A DNA stretch of 64,000 bases, taken from positions 1-64,000 of the forward strand of contig CAYFJO010000008.1 in the NCBI GenBank assembly GCA_964343305.1, written 5' to 3'. Positions 9,378-18,444 of this stretch are shown here, piece by piece. Both the position numbers and the translations under genes were made by a program. Every line of letters begins with the position of its first letter. Position 1 is the first letter of the stretch. The stretch is from CAYFJO01 sp964343305. GTDB lineage: Bacteria; Planctomycetota; Planctomycetia; Pirellulales; Pirellulaceae. A model generated the notes under the pieces. The model saw only the letters and a list, made by a program, of their open reading frames with translations, made no database searches and had not been told where the DNA came from.

Positions 9378-12300
9378 CTAGCGAGGAACGGGCTGAGTGA
9401 CAAGGAACTCGACGATGTCCGCCAACTCCTGAGCCGTCAGATTGGCTTTTGCGAGTTCGGGCATGATGGACACACTTTGGCGTTTGCGAAACTCGATGCT
9501 TTCGGCGGGTATTGCATGCTGCGTGCCTTTGGCGTCTTTCAGAAGGACCGGATCGCCCTCGCCCACGATAAATCCCGTCAGCAGCCGACCGTCGTCAAGC
9601 GCGATGAGCCACGTCTCGTAGCCGAAATTGATCGCGGCGGACGGGTTCAAAATCGAGTCGAACAAGCGGGTACGATCGAGCTTGCGACCGATGCTGGTCA
9701 AGTCAGGGCCAACGGACTTTCCCTGTCCGGCAAACAAGTGGCAATTGGCGCACTCGGCTCGCCCGAAAGTCAGCGTCTTGCCGCGCGCCGCATCGCCGCG
9801 GATCTTCAGAAGTTCTCCGAGAGCCGGCAGCGGCTGACCACCACCCAAGCGGGAAAAGTACTGGCCGGCCAACGCGCGCACGGACAGGTCTGGGTTGAGG
9901 TGGATCTGTTTGCCGACGATGTCGTGCAACTCCGCCGGAAGTTTGTCCTGCGACGCCAATGCCAACAGCCGCATTCCCCCAATCTTGGTGCGTGCCATGG
10001 CGAGAGCCGACTCTTCTCGCAAGGACAGCGCGGCCGTGGCGTCCAGCACCACGGACTCGTTCGCGCGTGCCCGCAACTCGGGCGTCGGCCCGTCGTGATA
10101 CACATGAAACACGACCGATGGATCTCCGTCCGGGTAGTCGGTCCCGCCCAGATCGCGGCGACCGTTGTCCAGCCCCCCGCGGGCCTCAAACTGCTCGAAC
10201 CCGCGGCCGGCAATATCGTAAACGATCACCGACGAGGCGTGGGTGCCGATGCCGTCGGCGACTGGCCGGCCGCTGATCCTGAGCGGCAGGTCTCGGCAGT
10301 TTTTGTCCACCAAGACCTTTCCGTAGCTGGTCGTCGCTTTGTCCCAGCGGAGACTGGTCAGCTTGGCTTCGCCCTGGGAACCCACCAGCCGCGGCTCGGC
10401 CCAGTCAGCCCAGTCGCACGAGTTGCCGTCACCAGCATCCGTCACCACCAGGTACAGCCGTTTGGCTCCGGCGATGTCTACCCGAATGTCCGCCACATCT
10501 CCTCGACCGATCACTTCGCTGGTATAAGCAGGTCGCTGAGGCAACCGGACGCCGGCGAGTTCCGTCGGTGCGGAAATCGAGGCGCGAGAGTAGCGCCGAA
10601 CCGCCGGGTAGTCGTGCCACAGGTTGTTGCTGCGGAAACCGATCCACCAAGCCGCGTAGTCGCGCAGGTCGCTGGGACCGCGCGACGCAATCTCGATCAT
10701 GGCCACGGCGGCGGCAGCGTTTTGGATGAACGCCAGCGCATCGATCGCTTGCTTCCGTTGCTGCTCTGTCAGATCATCACACAATGCGCGTGCCGCCAAC
10801 GGCTCGATTGCGCCCGCCGGATGCAGCCGCCAGACGAGCCCTGCAAACCGTTCGTCCCATTGCAGCGGTGCCGCGCCGAGCTTCTCCTGCAACACAGAGT
10901 ACAACGCGTCTTCCCTTCCCTCACACGCCGTACCGAGCGCTTCGACATACCAGCGGTCTTTGCCGTCGCATCCCGCCGCAAGTTTCAGGAGGATGTCTCG
11001 GCATTCGTCGAGCTGCACGTCGCGCATCGCCAACGCCACTTCGCGGCGCACGGCCGGTGAGGGGTCGGCCGCGAGTTGTCTGGCGTGAACAAGCACATCC
11101 GCGCTGGCCCGACGCAGCGCGCGAAACGCCACGACGCGAGTGCTCGGATCGTCGTCATTGAGCAACTTGACCACCGCGCTGCGGCCGGCATCTCCGAGCT
11201 GCGCCATGAGCCACACCGCTCGGGCGCGGACGTGTGGGTTGTTGTCTTTGCGCAGCGCAGTCACCGCAGGCAGCGCTTCTTCACCCCGCGCACGTAGCTT
11301 CTCGAAACCCAGGAACCGCACGTTCGGAGCAGGGCTTTTTAGCGCGGCGATCTGCCCGTCGATCGTGTTCAGGTCGATCTTTGGTACGGTCAACGTCTGG
11401 CCCTTCGGCGCGATTCGATAAATCGCCCCGGCACCCTTCCGATCATGCATGGCATGGCCGCCGACGATCGGGTCGAACCAGTCGGCAACGTAGATCGCCC
11501 CATCCGGACCCACAGCCACATCGGACGGGCGGAACCATTTTCGCCGATCCTGCTCGACCTTGCTCCATTTATAGTTTGGATCGTCGGGCAAGCCGGAGCT
11601 GAAAAACGAGAAGCGGCGCAGATCGAACCCCGCGCCATGCGGCCGCGCGTGGTAGCCAAAGACCACGTTGCGACCCGCTTCGCAGCTCAGCAACATGCCA
11701 CGCAGTTCCTCGCCGAGCCAATCGCCTTCGTAGACGACCATCCCGGTCGGTGAGCCGGCGCCGTAGAGATCCCCGTACGGGATGACTCCCGGATCGTCCT
11801 GGTGCCAGTGTGCGGCCGGGATCGCTTGCCCGGGCCGCTTATCCGCCTGCCAACTCCGCCGGCCATCGGCCGACGAGTATCCGGCATTGGCATGCTGCAT
11901 CAGCCAGGTCGTGCGACAGGCGACAACCTGGTCGTCATTGTCGTTCTGAAACAGGTTTCCCAGCGAGTCGAGGCAGACTTCGTAGTTGTTGCGAAAATTG
12001 TGTGCATAAACCGACAGGCCGCTTCCGTCGGGGTTGATCGCCATCGCCAATCCGCCGACATAGACTCGCCCGTCGTCACTCTTGCGGCCGGGAGTGTTTT
12101 CGGTGTTGTAGGGTGTGCCACCCGTGTACCAGCCACCGGCTCGTAGCGTCCAGCCCGATTTGTCAGTGACCGTGTGCGATCCCGCGTTTCCCACGTTGAA
12201 GTACCAACGTCCATCCGGGCCGGCCACAACCGCGTGCAGCCCATGATCGTGATCGAGGCCGCCGAAGCCGGTGAGCAGTTTCTCCTTCTTGTCGACCTTG

Positions 12301-12770
12301 AAATCAAATCGCCCATCACGATTCGTGTCGGTATACACGATCAGCGACGGCGAACAGGAAACGACCACGCGGTTTCCAAAGACTGCGATGCCCAGCGGCG
12401 CAACAAGGTCCTTGTCCTGGACGAAAACGGTGGATTTGTCGGCCGTGCCATCGCCATTGGTGTCTTCCAGGATCACAACGCGGTCACCGTCGTTATGCCG
12501 CAACCGTCCGTCGTTGTTGGCTTTGAAATTTCGATAGTTGACCGCCTCGGTGACCCACACGCGCCCATGCTCATCGATGTCGATATTCGTCGGGTTGAAG
12601 AACATGGGGGCTTGCGCCCAGACCGTCGCGTGCAGAGCGTCCGGCAAGACGAATTCCTTGGCGGCAACGGGATCATCAGCACAGGCCGCAGCGGCAGGCA
12701 CGAGCGCGCAGACGAGCAACACGAACCGAAATTGCAGAGTTGAGTCTCTCTTGCAAGATGGCGAAGACAC
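9378..12770 (-). CDS. PVC-type dehydrogenase with HEAT repeats, NPCBM-like domain and cytochrome c
   Basis: A 1130-residue exported protein with a GTG start preceded by GGAGAGGAAG. After a signal peptide, residues about 35-440 form a glucose/sorbosone-dehydrogenase-like beta propeller (ATVWAQAPMFFNPTNIDID, EDTNGDGTADK). Residues about 460-640 carry HEAT-like repeats (PHVRARAVWLMAQLGD). Residues about 730-880 look like an NPCBM/F5-8-type carbohydrate-binding domain (LPLRISGRPVADGIGTHASS). The C-terminus is a cytochrome c domain with CANCH and the ending typical of PVC-type haem-binding proteins (FVTQPVPR). Planctomycetes hold many such proteins, and sugar oxidation is the usual guess. It heads the operon with the isomerase and DUF1080 genes. 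Confidence 0.88.
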   Translation of the reverse strand: MSSPSCKRDSTLQFRFVLLVCALVPAAAACADDPVAAKEFVLPDALHATVWAQAPMFFNPTNIDIDEHGRVWVTEAVNYRNFKANNDGRLRHNDGDRVVILEDTNGDGTADKSTVFVQDKDLVAPLGIAVFGNRVVVSCSPSLIVYTDTNRDGRFDFKVDKKEKLLTGFGGLDHDHGLHAVVAGPDGRWYFNVGNAGSHTVTDKSGWTLRAGGWYTGGTPYNTENTPGRKSDDGRVYVGGLAMAINPDGSGLSVYAHNFRNNYEVCLDSLGNLFQNDNDDQVVACRTTWLMQHANAGYSSADGRRSWQADKRPGQAIPAAHWHQDDPGVIPYGDLYGAGSPTGMVVYEGDWLGEELRGMLLSCEAGRNVVFGYHARPHGAGFDLRRFSFFSSGLPDDPNYKWSKVEQDRRKWFRPSDVAVGPDGAIYVADWFDPIVGGHAMHDRKGAGAIYRIAPKGQTLTVPKIDLNTIDGQIAALKSPAPNVRFLGFEKLRARGEEALPAVTALRKDNNPHVRARAVWLMAQLGDAGRSAVVKLLNDDDPSTRVVAFRALRRASADVLVHARQLAADPSPAVRREVALAMRDVQLDECRDILLKLAAGCDGKDRWYVEALGTACEGREDALYSVLQEKLGAAPLQWDERFAGLVWRLHPAGAIEPLAARALCDDLTEQQRKQAIDALAFIQNAAAAVAMIEIASRGPSDLRDYAAWWIGFRSNNLWHDYPAVRRYSRASISAPTELAGVRLPQRPAYTSEVIGRGDVADIRVDIAGAKRLYLVVTDAGDGNSCDWADWAEPRLVGSQGEAKLTSLRWDKATTSYGKVLVDKNCRDLPLRISGRPVADGIGTHASSVIVYDIAGRGFEQFEARGGLDNGRRDLGGTDYPDGDPSVVFHVYHDGPTPELRARANESVVLDATAALSLREESALAMARTKIGGMRLLALASQDKLPAELHDIVGKQIHLNPDLSVRALAGQYFSRLGGGQPLPALGELLKIRGDAARGKTLTFGRAECANCHLFAGQGKSVGPDLTSIGRKLDRTRLFDSILNPSAAINFGYETWLIALDDGRLLTGFIVGEGDPVLLKDAKGTQHAIPAESIEFRKRQSVSIMPELAKANLTAQELADIVEFLVTQPVPR

Positions 12771-12982
12771 GACAGACGCTTCCTCTCCGGCTTAACACCA
12801 GCAACAATGCAATGAAGCCAACGAGCAGCGAGGTTGGTGTCGGCCGTCATATACGATAAACTACAGTGTGATTATCGCGTTTTATGAATGCAATGCAAAT
12901 CCCCAAGCCACTGACCTTTCAGCACGGGAGAACGCCGTCGTGCGATTGAAGGTGATTAGATGCTAGATCTTCAGGAGTCTGC

Positions 12983-14989
12983 TCATAGATTGGGCGGGGG
13001 CTTCTTCTTGCGGGCGGGCGGGCCGGCGACCGCACGGCCTTTCTTTGGCGCAGCTTTTCTCTTTGCGCGTTCCGCCTTTTTCTTGTCGAATGCGAGCTTC
13101 GCTTTCTTTTCCGCGTCGCTCAGCGCTTCCCACGGCTTCAGATCCCAGGGAAGCGGCACGCCCGAAGGTGGTTCCAGGAATGTCTCTTGCCAGTGAAACC
13201 ACAGAGGAAAGTCCAATTCACTCCTGGCGATTACTGCCCAAGGCGTATCCGAATGCTGGTCCATCACTCGCCGCAAATGCTCGCGGGCCAAATTGGCGTC
13301 TTCCTTCTGCTCGACCGGCAGCGGGGCCTCGTCGATCGACGCCTCTTCGTCGCCCACCAACTTCCACGCGTTCTTGGTTCCGTCCGCCGGGACCTTTGGC
13401 TTGTTGTACATCTCGTCCAAAAGCTGAAGGTACGAGTAGAAGCGGACTTTATTGGCCAACAGCCGACCCAGTAACAAGTCGTAATGGGCCTGCCAGCGCG
13501 GTGATGTTTCTTTGCCCCGCGCCTTTTTGACCGCGCCCAGCTCGTTCAAGCCACGGTGGATGACGTCCAACGTGTTTGCAAGTGTTTTCTTGACGGGCTT
13601 AATCTCGAATTGGATTCCCGCCGCCAGGAACAACCTCGGCGGTCGCTTCTTGAGCATCTCGTTGCTCACCTGGGCAGTTCGCAGAACGGCCAGCCTCGAC
13701 GGATGCCTGGCTGCAAGATTCTCGTAATCGGCCGGCGATACGTAGTCTGGGTGATAGCGCAGCAAGTTTTGCACGTCAAAGCTCGGTCCGGGAATCCTGC
13801 CATCGTCATGCAGCAGATAGAGTCCGCCGTTCTGGTGCGTGATCCGCGTTAGGCCGTACGGGCCGAACCCAGAGGAGAGCATGCCGGAGCCGGGGCCGTC
13901 TTTCCAAATCGCCAAAGTTGCGTGCTCCACGTACACCGTTTCGGGACCACGGTCGACCGGAAGGTAATACGAGTCTTTGGTCTCCGGGTCGGTCCACTTC
14001 ACTTTCACCTCATCACGCGCGAAAGGTGCGAGCGGACCCATGACGTAGACCGACATTTTGTTGCGCTGCACCATCGCCACCGCTTCGTCGAGCGCCGGCA
14101 AATCGTTGCCCCGTTCGTCGGTCACGACGATCATCATCACTTTGCGGCCGGTTTTGGCCACGTCCGCATAGGTCGCCGCGATTCCTTTGATCGCGGTGAA
14201 GACGTTTTCCACGCCGGACTGGTCGGCCTCAATGTCGCCGACCGCCGCCTGAATCGCGCTCCGATCGCTCGTCGGTTCGGGAGTCAGCACCTTCATCCCT
14301 CTGCCGAACGAAGCGACGCTCGTTAGCAGCGCGTCGCCACGATCTACGGCCAGTTCGTCCAGTTCGTCGTAAACCCGGTCGAAGTGTTGGATGATCTGCC
14401 CGCGACGCAACCGCAAACTCTCCGACGCGTCCATCAGCCACACGACCAGCACGTCACTCAGTTCCAACCGGGCAAGAATCTCTGTCGTGATGCGGTCGAC
14501 CGAGCCGCGATCACCTTGGGCGTTCACCACCGCGCCTTGAATACCAGCCAGGTCCTCGAAAAGCGCGGTACTGTGGTTGGAGAACAACTCTGTCATTGTG
14601 ACATTCACGGCTGAGAGATCTTTCGACATGTCAGCGAGTTCGCTGGGGGCCGACAGTTGAATCATCTCTCCTATGGGCGGCGGCGCAGCCTCTTCAACCA
14701 CGCCCATCGTGGTGGCGCCAATTTGCGCCTTTGGATCCTCGGTAATCGTGATATCAAGCGACAGGTTCAGCTCTTCCAATAGTTCTTCGCGTTGCTCTTC
14801 TGGCAGAATGACGACTGTCATCTGCTCTTCGAGCATCGGCTCGATGTGCACCAGCAATGCGACGATTAGCAGCACAGACAGGTGGACAAAGAGGCTAGAA
14901 AGAAAGGCTTTTGTGTCAGAGTTGACGAACGCGTCGTCTGCTCTTTCCTGCCCTTCCCAGCAGTGTTTCACATGATCAAGAACACTCAC
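12983..14989 (-). CDS. Membrane-anchored von Willebrand factor A domain protein
   Basis: A 668-residue protein with a GTG start preceded by GGAGACGAGCC. One membrane segment lies near the N-terminus (about 28-48, SSLFVHLSVLLIVALLVHI), followed by an acidic linker. Residues about 170-340 form a vWA domain with the MIDAS start DASES (VVWLMDASESLRLRRG), so divalent-metal-dependent binding is likely. The C-terminal half is predicted helical and ends in a Lys/Ala/Pro-rich basic tail. The partner is unknown. The neighbour downstream is the PVC dehydrogenase, 212 bases away, a gap in which I see no gene. The layout fits a TonB/ExbD-like or secretion-related envelope protein, but no family name is secure. 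Confidence 0.7.
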   Translation of the reverse strand: MSVLDHVKHCWEGQERADDAFVNSDTKAFLSSLFVHLSVLLIVALLVHIEPMLEEQMTVVILPEEQREELLEELNLSLDITITEDPKAQIGATTMGVVEEAAPPPIGEMIQLSAPSELADMSKDLSAVNVTMTELFSNHSTALFEDLAGIQGAVVNAQGDRGSVDRITTEILARLELSDVLVVWLMDASESLRLRRGQIIQHFDRVYDELDELAVDRGDALLTSVASFGRGMKVLTPEPTSDRSAIQAAVGDIEADQSGVENVFTAIKGIAATYADVAKTGRKVMMIVVTDERGNDLPALDEAVAMVQRNKMSVYVMGPLAPFARDEVKVKWTDPETKDSYYLPVDRGPETVYVEHATLAIWKDGPGSGMLSSGFGPYGLTRITHQNGGLYLLHDDGRIPGPSFDVQNLLRYHPDYVSPADYENLAARHPSRLAVLRTAQVSNEMLKKRPPRLFLAAGIQFEIKPVKKTLANTLDVIHRGLNELGAVKKARGKETSPRWQAHYDLLLGRLLANKVRFYSYLQLLDEMYNKPKVPADGTKNAWKLVGDEEASIDEAPLPVEQKEDANLAREHLRRVMDQHSDTPWAVIARSELDFPLWFHWQETFLEPPSGVPLPWDLKPWEALSDAEKKAKLAFDKKKAERAKRKAAPKKGRAVAGPPARKKKPPPNL

Positions 14990-15127
14990 GGCTCGTCTCC
15001 TTGGCGCGTCAATTTCGCGGCTCGTGATTCCTGGAAACCGGTTAGCTCTCCGACAGCGGCACCGTCACGCTTTATTGTCTAAACGAGCCAATTCCATGAA
15101 AGTACTCATTCTAAGGAGAATAAGATG

Positions 15128-15164
15128 TAAAATAGACTTTGTTTATATAGTATTCATTATAAAG
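15128..15164. promoter_or_regulatory. AT-rich putative operator/promoter element
   Basis: TAGACTTTGTTTATATAGTA lies in the 390-base divergent gap between the vWA gene and the DUF1800 gene. Closely similar elements occur upstream of several other genes in the window (20567, 33876, 35009, 42216, 42500, 54098). The rest of this gap shows no gene. Confidence 0.4.
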
Positions 15165-15379
15165 CCTGATGACTTAATGATTTGCGTGCGCCGCCACCAC
15201 CTTGGCAATTACTTGGCAAGTAATTTACAATAACTGGACTCTGTTTATTTGTTTTTCTGTGAACTTACCTGAGTACTTTCACGGCGTCGGCTCGTTTCGA
15301 GTGTAGAGGTTAGGTCGTCACCACCTCTAAAATCAATCGTTCAGATTTTTCTAGGAACTCTCTTGGGAAGGGAATTGTC

Positions 15380-17047
15380 ATGCGAATCTGCCTCTCATCC
15401 TGTACGATGTCGTGTTTTTTGCTCTGCCTTCCTGCGGTTGAACCGCTTCCCGTCGCGGTCGGCCAGGAGCCGGAACAAAAAACCAACTACGGCCGAGAGG
15501 CCCGCGAGGAAACCGTCGCGCTGTGGCGCGATCCGGACAAGCCTCTCGATGCGCGCGAGCGAATTCATCACGTGTTGAGCCGCCTGACGTTCGGCGTCAC
15601 CGACGAGGCCGTTTACGAGGTCGAACGAGTCGGTCTGAATCAATGGATTGAGACCCAACTGGAAGCAAAGGTCCCAGAACCGGCAGCGCTGGCTGACCGG
15701 TTATCCAAATTGAAATCGCTCCCCCTGAGCACTCAGGAGATCGTGCAGCAATACAACAAGCGCGATGACAATGGTCGTAACCTGCAGAACGTCCCCAGAA
15801 ACGAACTCAAAGACACCGTGCTGCTGCTGGCCGTTTACAGCAACAACCAATTCAAAGAGGTCTTGTGCGATTTCTGGCGGAACCACTTCAACGTGGATGT
15901 GTCGAAAGGCAACGTGAAGTTCTACGCGACCGGGTTTGAACGCGATGTGATCCGCCTCGAGGCGCTGGGCACGTTCGAACGGCTGCTCAACAGGCAAGCG
16001 CGGCATCCCGCGATGCTGGTTTATTTGGACAACTACATTTCCCGCGCTCCACCGCAAAAAGACGTGTTCGCGGCGGCCAAAAAGGCTTGGCTTGAAGGGC
16101 GGGACTTTGCCGCGATGAAGGAAGCCGTTGACATCGCCAGGATGAAAGGCATCAACGAGAATTTCGCCCGCGAACTGATGGAGCTACACACCCTCGGCGT
16201 AGACAACTACTACACGCAAGACGACGTGGTCGCCGTGGCCTATGCCCTGACCGGCTGGACCGTCCAGCAAAACTCGGCGAAGCCCATTGCCTTCCAGTTC
16301 CGTCCAGAAATGCACGCCAGCGAGTTTCGACTCGTTCTGAAGAAGCGCCTGCCGCCCGTGCCGCGAAACCCCGAGATGGAAGGCCAGATGATCCTGAACA
16401 TGCTGGTTCGACACGAAGGGACGGCCAAGTTCATCGCTTACAAGTTGTGTCGGCACTTGGTGTCCGACAACCCGCCGCCGGAGTTGGTCGAGCGAGTCGC
16501 CAAGGTTTACCAAAAGCGCAAGAGCGATCTGCCGTCGATCTACAAGGCGATTGTGACCGACGAGGCATTCTACGACCCCAAGCGTTACCAGTCGAAATTT
16601 AAACGTCCCTTCGAGTATGTGGTCAGTGCCCTGCGCGTCACCAACGCCCAGATCGAGTTTACCAGCGGCATTCACCGGGCGCTCGGATCGATGAGCGAAC
16701 CGCTCTATCAGTGCGAGGAACCGACTGGCTACTACGACCAAGCCGACGCTTGGCGCGATCCGGGCACAATGGCCCCTCGCTGGCTGTTCGCCCTTGGTTT
16801 GGGCATGGAGCAGATTCGCGGCGTCCGGATTCCCGACTCGTTCTGGGAAGGACTCGAAGCGAACAACCCGCTGCAGTGGAAGGAAGTCCTGACCAAACGG
16901 ATTCTGCCGGGCGGTTGCACCGAGACGACTTCCGACGCGCTGGACGCCGTGATCGCCAAGTACGCCCGTTTCAATCCCAAGCCGAAGCAACTGGGCAGCT
17001 ACATCGTCGGCATCCTGCTCGGCTCGCCGGAGTTTCAACGTCAGTAG
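15380..17047 (+). CDS. DUF1800 exported protein without a coiled-coil domain
   Basis: A 555-residue protein with an N-terminal hydrophobic signal and a GGAAGGGAA site before the ATG. The DUF1800 core starts at about residue 55 (ARERIHHVLSRLTFGVTDEAVYEVERVG) and continues with family blocks LCDFWRNHFNV, NENFARELMELHTLGV, VVAVAYALTGW and HEGTAKFIAYKLCRHLVSD. DUF1800 proteins usually pair with DUF1501 proteins in planctomycetes; the biochemical role is not established. Here the DUF1501 partner (17167-18435) lies on the opposite strand and already has its own DUF1800 upstream, so this may be an orphan copy. Unlike the other three DUF1800 proteins in the window, it lacks the Ala/Lys/Glu-rich N-terminal stretch. 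Confidence 0.9.
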   Translation: MRICLSSCTMSCFLLCLPAVEPLPVAVGQEPEQKTNYGREAREETVALWRDPDKPLDARERIHHVLSRLTFGVTDEAVYEVERVGLNQWIETQLEAKVPEPAALADRLSKLKSLPLSTQEIVQQYNKRDDNGRNLQNVPRNELKDTVLLLAVYSNNQFKEVLCDFWRNHFNVDVSKGNVKFYATGFERDVIRLEALGTFERLLNRQARHPAMLVYLDNYISRAPPQKDVFAAAKKAWLEGRDFAAMKEAVDIARMKGINENFARELMELHTLGVDNYYTQDDVVAVAYALTGWTVQQNSAKPIAFQFRPEMHASEFRLVLKKRLPPVPRNPEMEGQMILNMLVRHEGTAKFIAYKLCRHLVSDNPPPELVERVAKVYQKRKSDLPSIYKAIVTDEAFYDPKRYQSKFKRPFEYVVSALRVTNAQIEFTSGIHRALGSMSEPLYQCEEPTGYYDQADAWRDPGTMAPRWLFALGLGMEQIRGVRIPDSFWEGLEANNPLQWKEVLTKRILPGGCTETTSDALDAVIAKYARFNPKPKQLGSYIVGILLGSPEFQRQ

Positions 17048-17055
17048 AAGCAGGA

Positions 17056-17173
17056 AAATGACGAATGACCAATGACGAAAGAAATCCGAATGCCGAAGCA
17101 CGAACATAAGCAGCGCTCGTCATTCGTGCTTCGTCATTCTTTCGTCATTGGGTATTTCGTCATTCGTCATTCC
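17056..17173. repeat. GACGAATGACCAATGACG-type imperfect inverted repeat
   Basis: Between two convergent genes, copies of ATGACGAATGACCAATGACG and of its complement (TTCGTCATTGGGTATTTCGT) face each other across about 50 bases. It could fold into a long hairpin serving both 3' ends. Its right edge overlaps the last codons of the DUF1501 gene. Confidence 0.6.
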
Positions 17174-18435
17174 ATCCCAGCGAGGCAATCGACCAGAGGC
17201 CATTTCTGGCCGAAGACAGGTTCGCTGGGGATGCCTAGCCATTTCTCCAGCACGGTGGCATAGATGCTACGAAAGTCGGTGGCGAACTTGAGACTGCTGC
17301 CGGTCGGGTTCAACTCGTCGGGGCCGAGGCCAGGATGCGTGCCATGGAACCCCGCTTTGACTCCGGGACCAAACAGGAACTGGACGGCGCCGGCCGCATG
17401 ATCGGTTCCCTTGTTGCCGTTTTCTTTGGCTGTACGGCCGAACTCGCTGATGGTGAACAACAGCACGCGCTCGGCCTGACCTTGCTGCTTGAGATCGCGG
17501 AAGAAGGCGGTCAACGCTCCATCCAACTCCTTTAGCAAGTTATCATGCCGCGGCCGTTGATTGCTGTGCGTGTCGAACTCCAGGCGTCCAGAGCGGCTGG
17601 TCCAGTAGATGCGCGTCGAGAGCCCGCCAGTGATCAAGCCGGCGATCGCCCGCAGGTTGCGGGCGTAAGGTGTGTCGGGATATTCGACCTTGGGCTTGTA
17701 GGCCGTCCCCAGCCGGCTGATTTCGTCGGCGGCGGAATTGGCTGTGATGGCCGTGCGCGTGACCCATTCGAGTTCGCCCGCCACGGTTTGCGCGCCGGCT
17801 TCGTTGAGTTTGCGGTAGAGAGCCGCCTGTTGATCGTTCTCGGCGCCACCGTAGCCAAACGCTTCGGGGCGGTCGACGAGGATGCCGGCATGCCGTTGTC
17901 CACGCAGTGCCAGGGCAGCGCCGTTGTTGGGGCCAACCGCGACGGCCAATTTGGGGTCCGTGCTGTTTGGGAATCCGGCATCGCACGCCCGGCCGACCCA
18001 GCCGTGAGGAAGTTTCCGGCCGCGCGTGTCGCCCATCATCCAGATGTTCGTCGACTCGAAATGGCTGAAGTTCGGGTTGGGATAGCCAACGCCGTGAACC
18101 GCGGCGAGCAGGCCTTCATCTAGAAGTTCTTTCCAACCCGTGAGGTTGGGATGCAAACCCAGTTCTTCGTCGAGTTTGATGACGTCTTTTTCTGGGATGC
18201 GAGTCGCTTGCTTGCGGTACTCGTGGTATTCCTTGTGGCCATAAGGAATGACCGTGTTCAAAGAATCGTTACCACCGTCGAGCTGCAAAATCACAACGAC
18301 GCGTTGGTCCGCCTCGGCTTGCGGACCCGCCAGTGCCGAGCGAATCAAAAAATTCGGCAGTGCCGAGCCGATACCTACCAGACCCAAGCCGCGAGTCAGG
18401 ATTTCCCGCCGCGTGGCGATATTGATGTTCGACAT
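17167..18435 (-). CDS. DUF1501 exported protein
   Basis: A 422-residue protein with a Tat-like N-terminus (ATRREILTRGLGLVGIGSAL). DUF1501 blocks are LQLDGGNDSLNTVIPYG, EELGLHPNLTGWKELLDEG, HFESTNIWM, and SEFGRTAKENGNKGTDHAAG near residue 340. The family has an alkaline-phosphatase/sulfatase-like fold; the substrate is unknown. It starts 9 bases after the DUF1800 stop (18445), with GGAGACATC before the ATG, so the two are surely cotranscribed. It is one of three DUF1501 copies in the window. Confidence 0.9.
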   Translation of the reverse strand: MSNINIATRREILTRGLGLVGIGSALPNFLIRSALAGPQAEADQRVVVILQLDGGNDSLNTVIPYGHKEYHEYRKQATRIPEKDVIKLDEELGLHPNLTGWKELLDEGLLAAVHGVGYPNPNFSHFESTNIWMMGDTRGRKLPHGWVGRACDAGFPNSTDPKLAVAVGPNNGAALALRGQRHAGILVDRPEAFGYGGAENDQQAALYRKLNEAGAQTVAGELEWVTRTAITANSAADEISRLGTAYKPKVEYPDTPYARNLRAIAGLITGGLSTRIYWTSRSGRLEFDTHSNQRPRHDNLLKELDGALTAFFRDLKQQGQAERVLLFTISEFGRTAKENGNKGTDHAAGAVQFLFGPGVKAGFHGTHPGLGPDELNPTGSSLKFATDFRSIYATVLEKWLGIPSEPVFGQKWPLVDCLAGME

Positions 18436-18444
18436 GATGTCTCC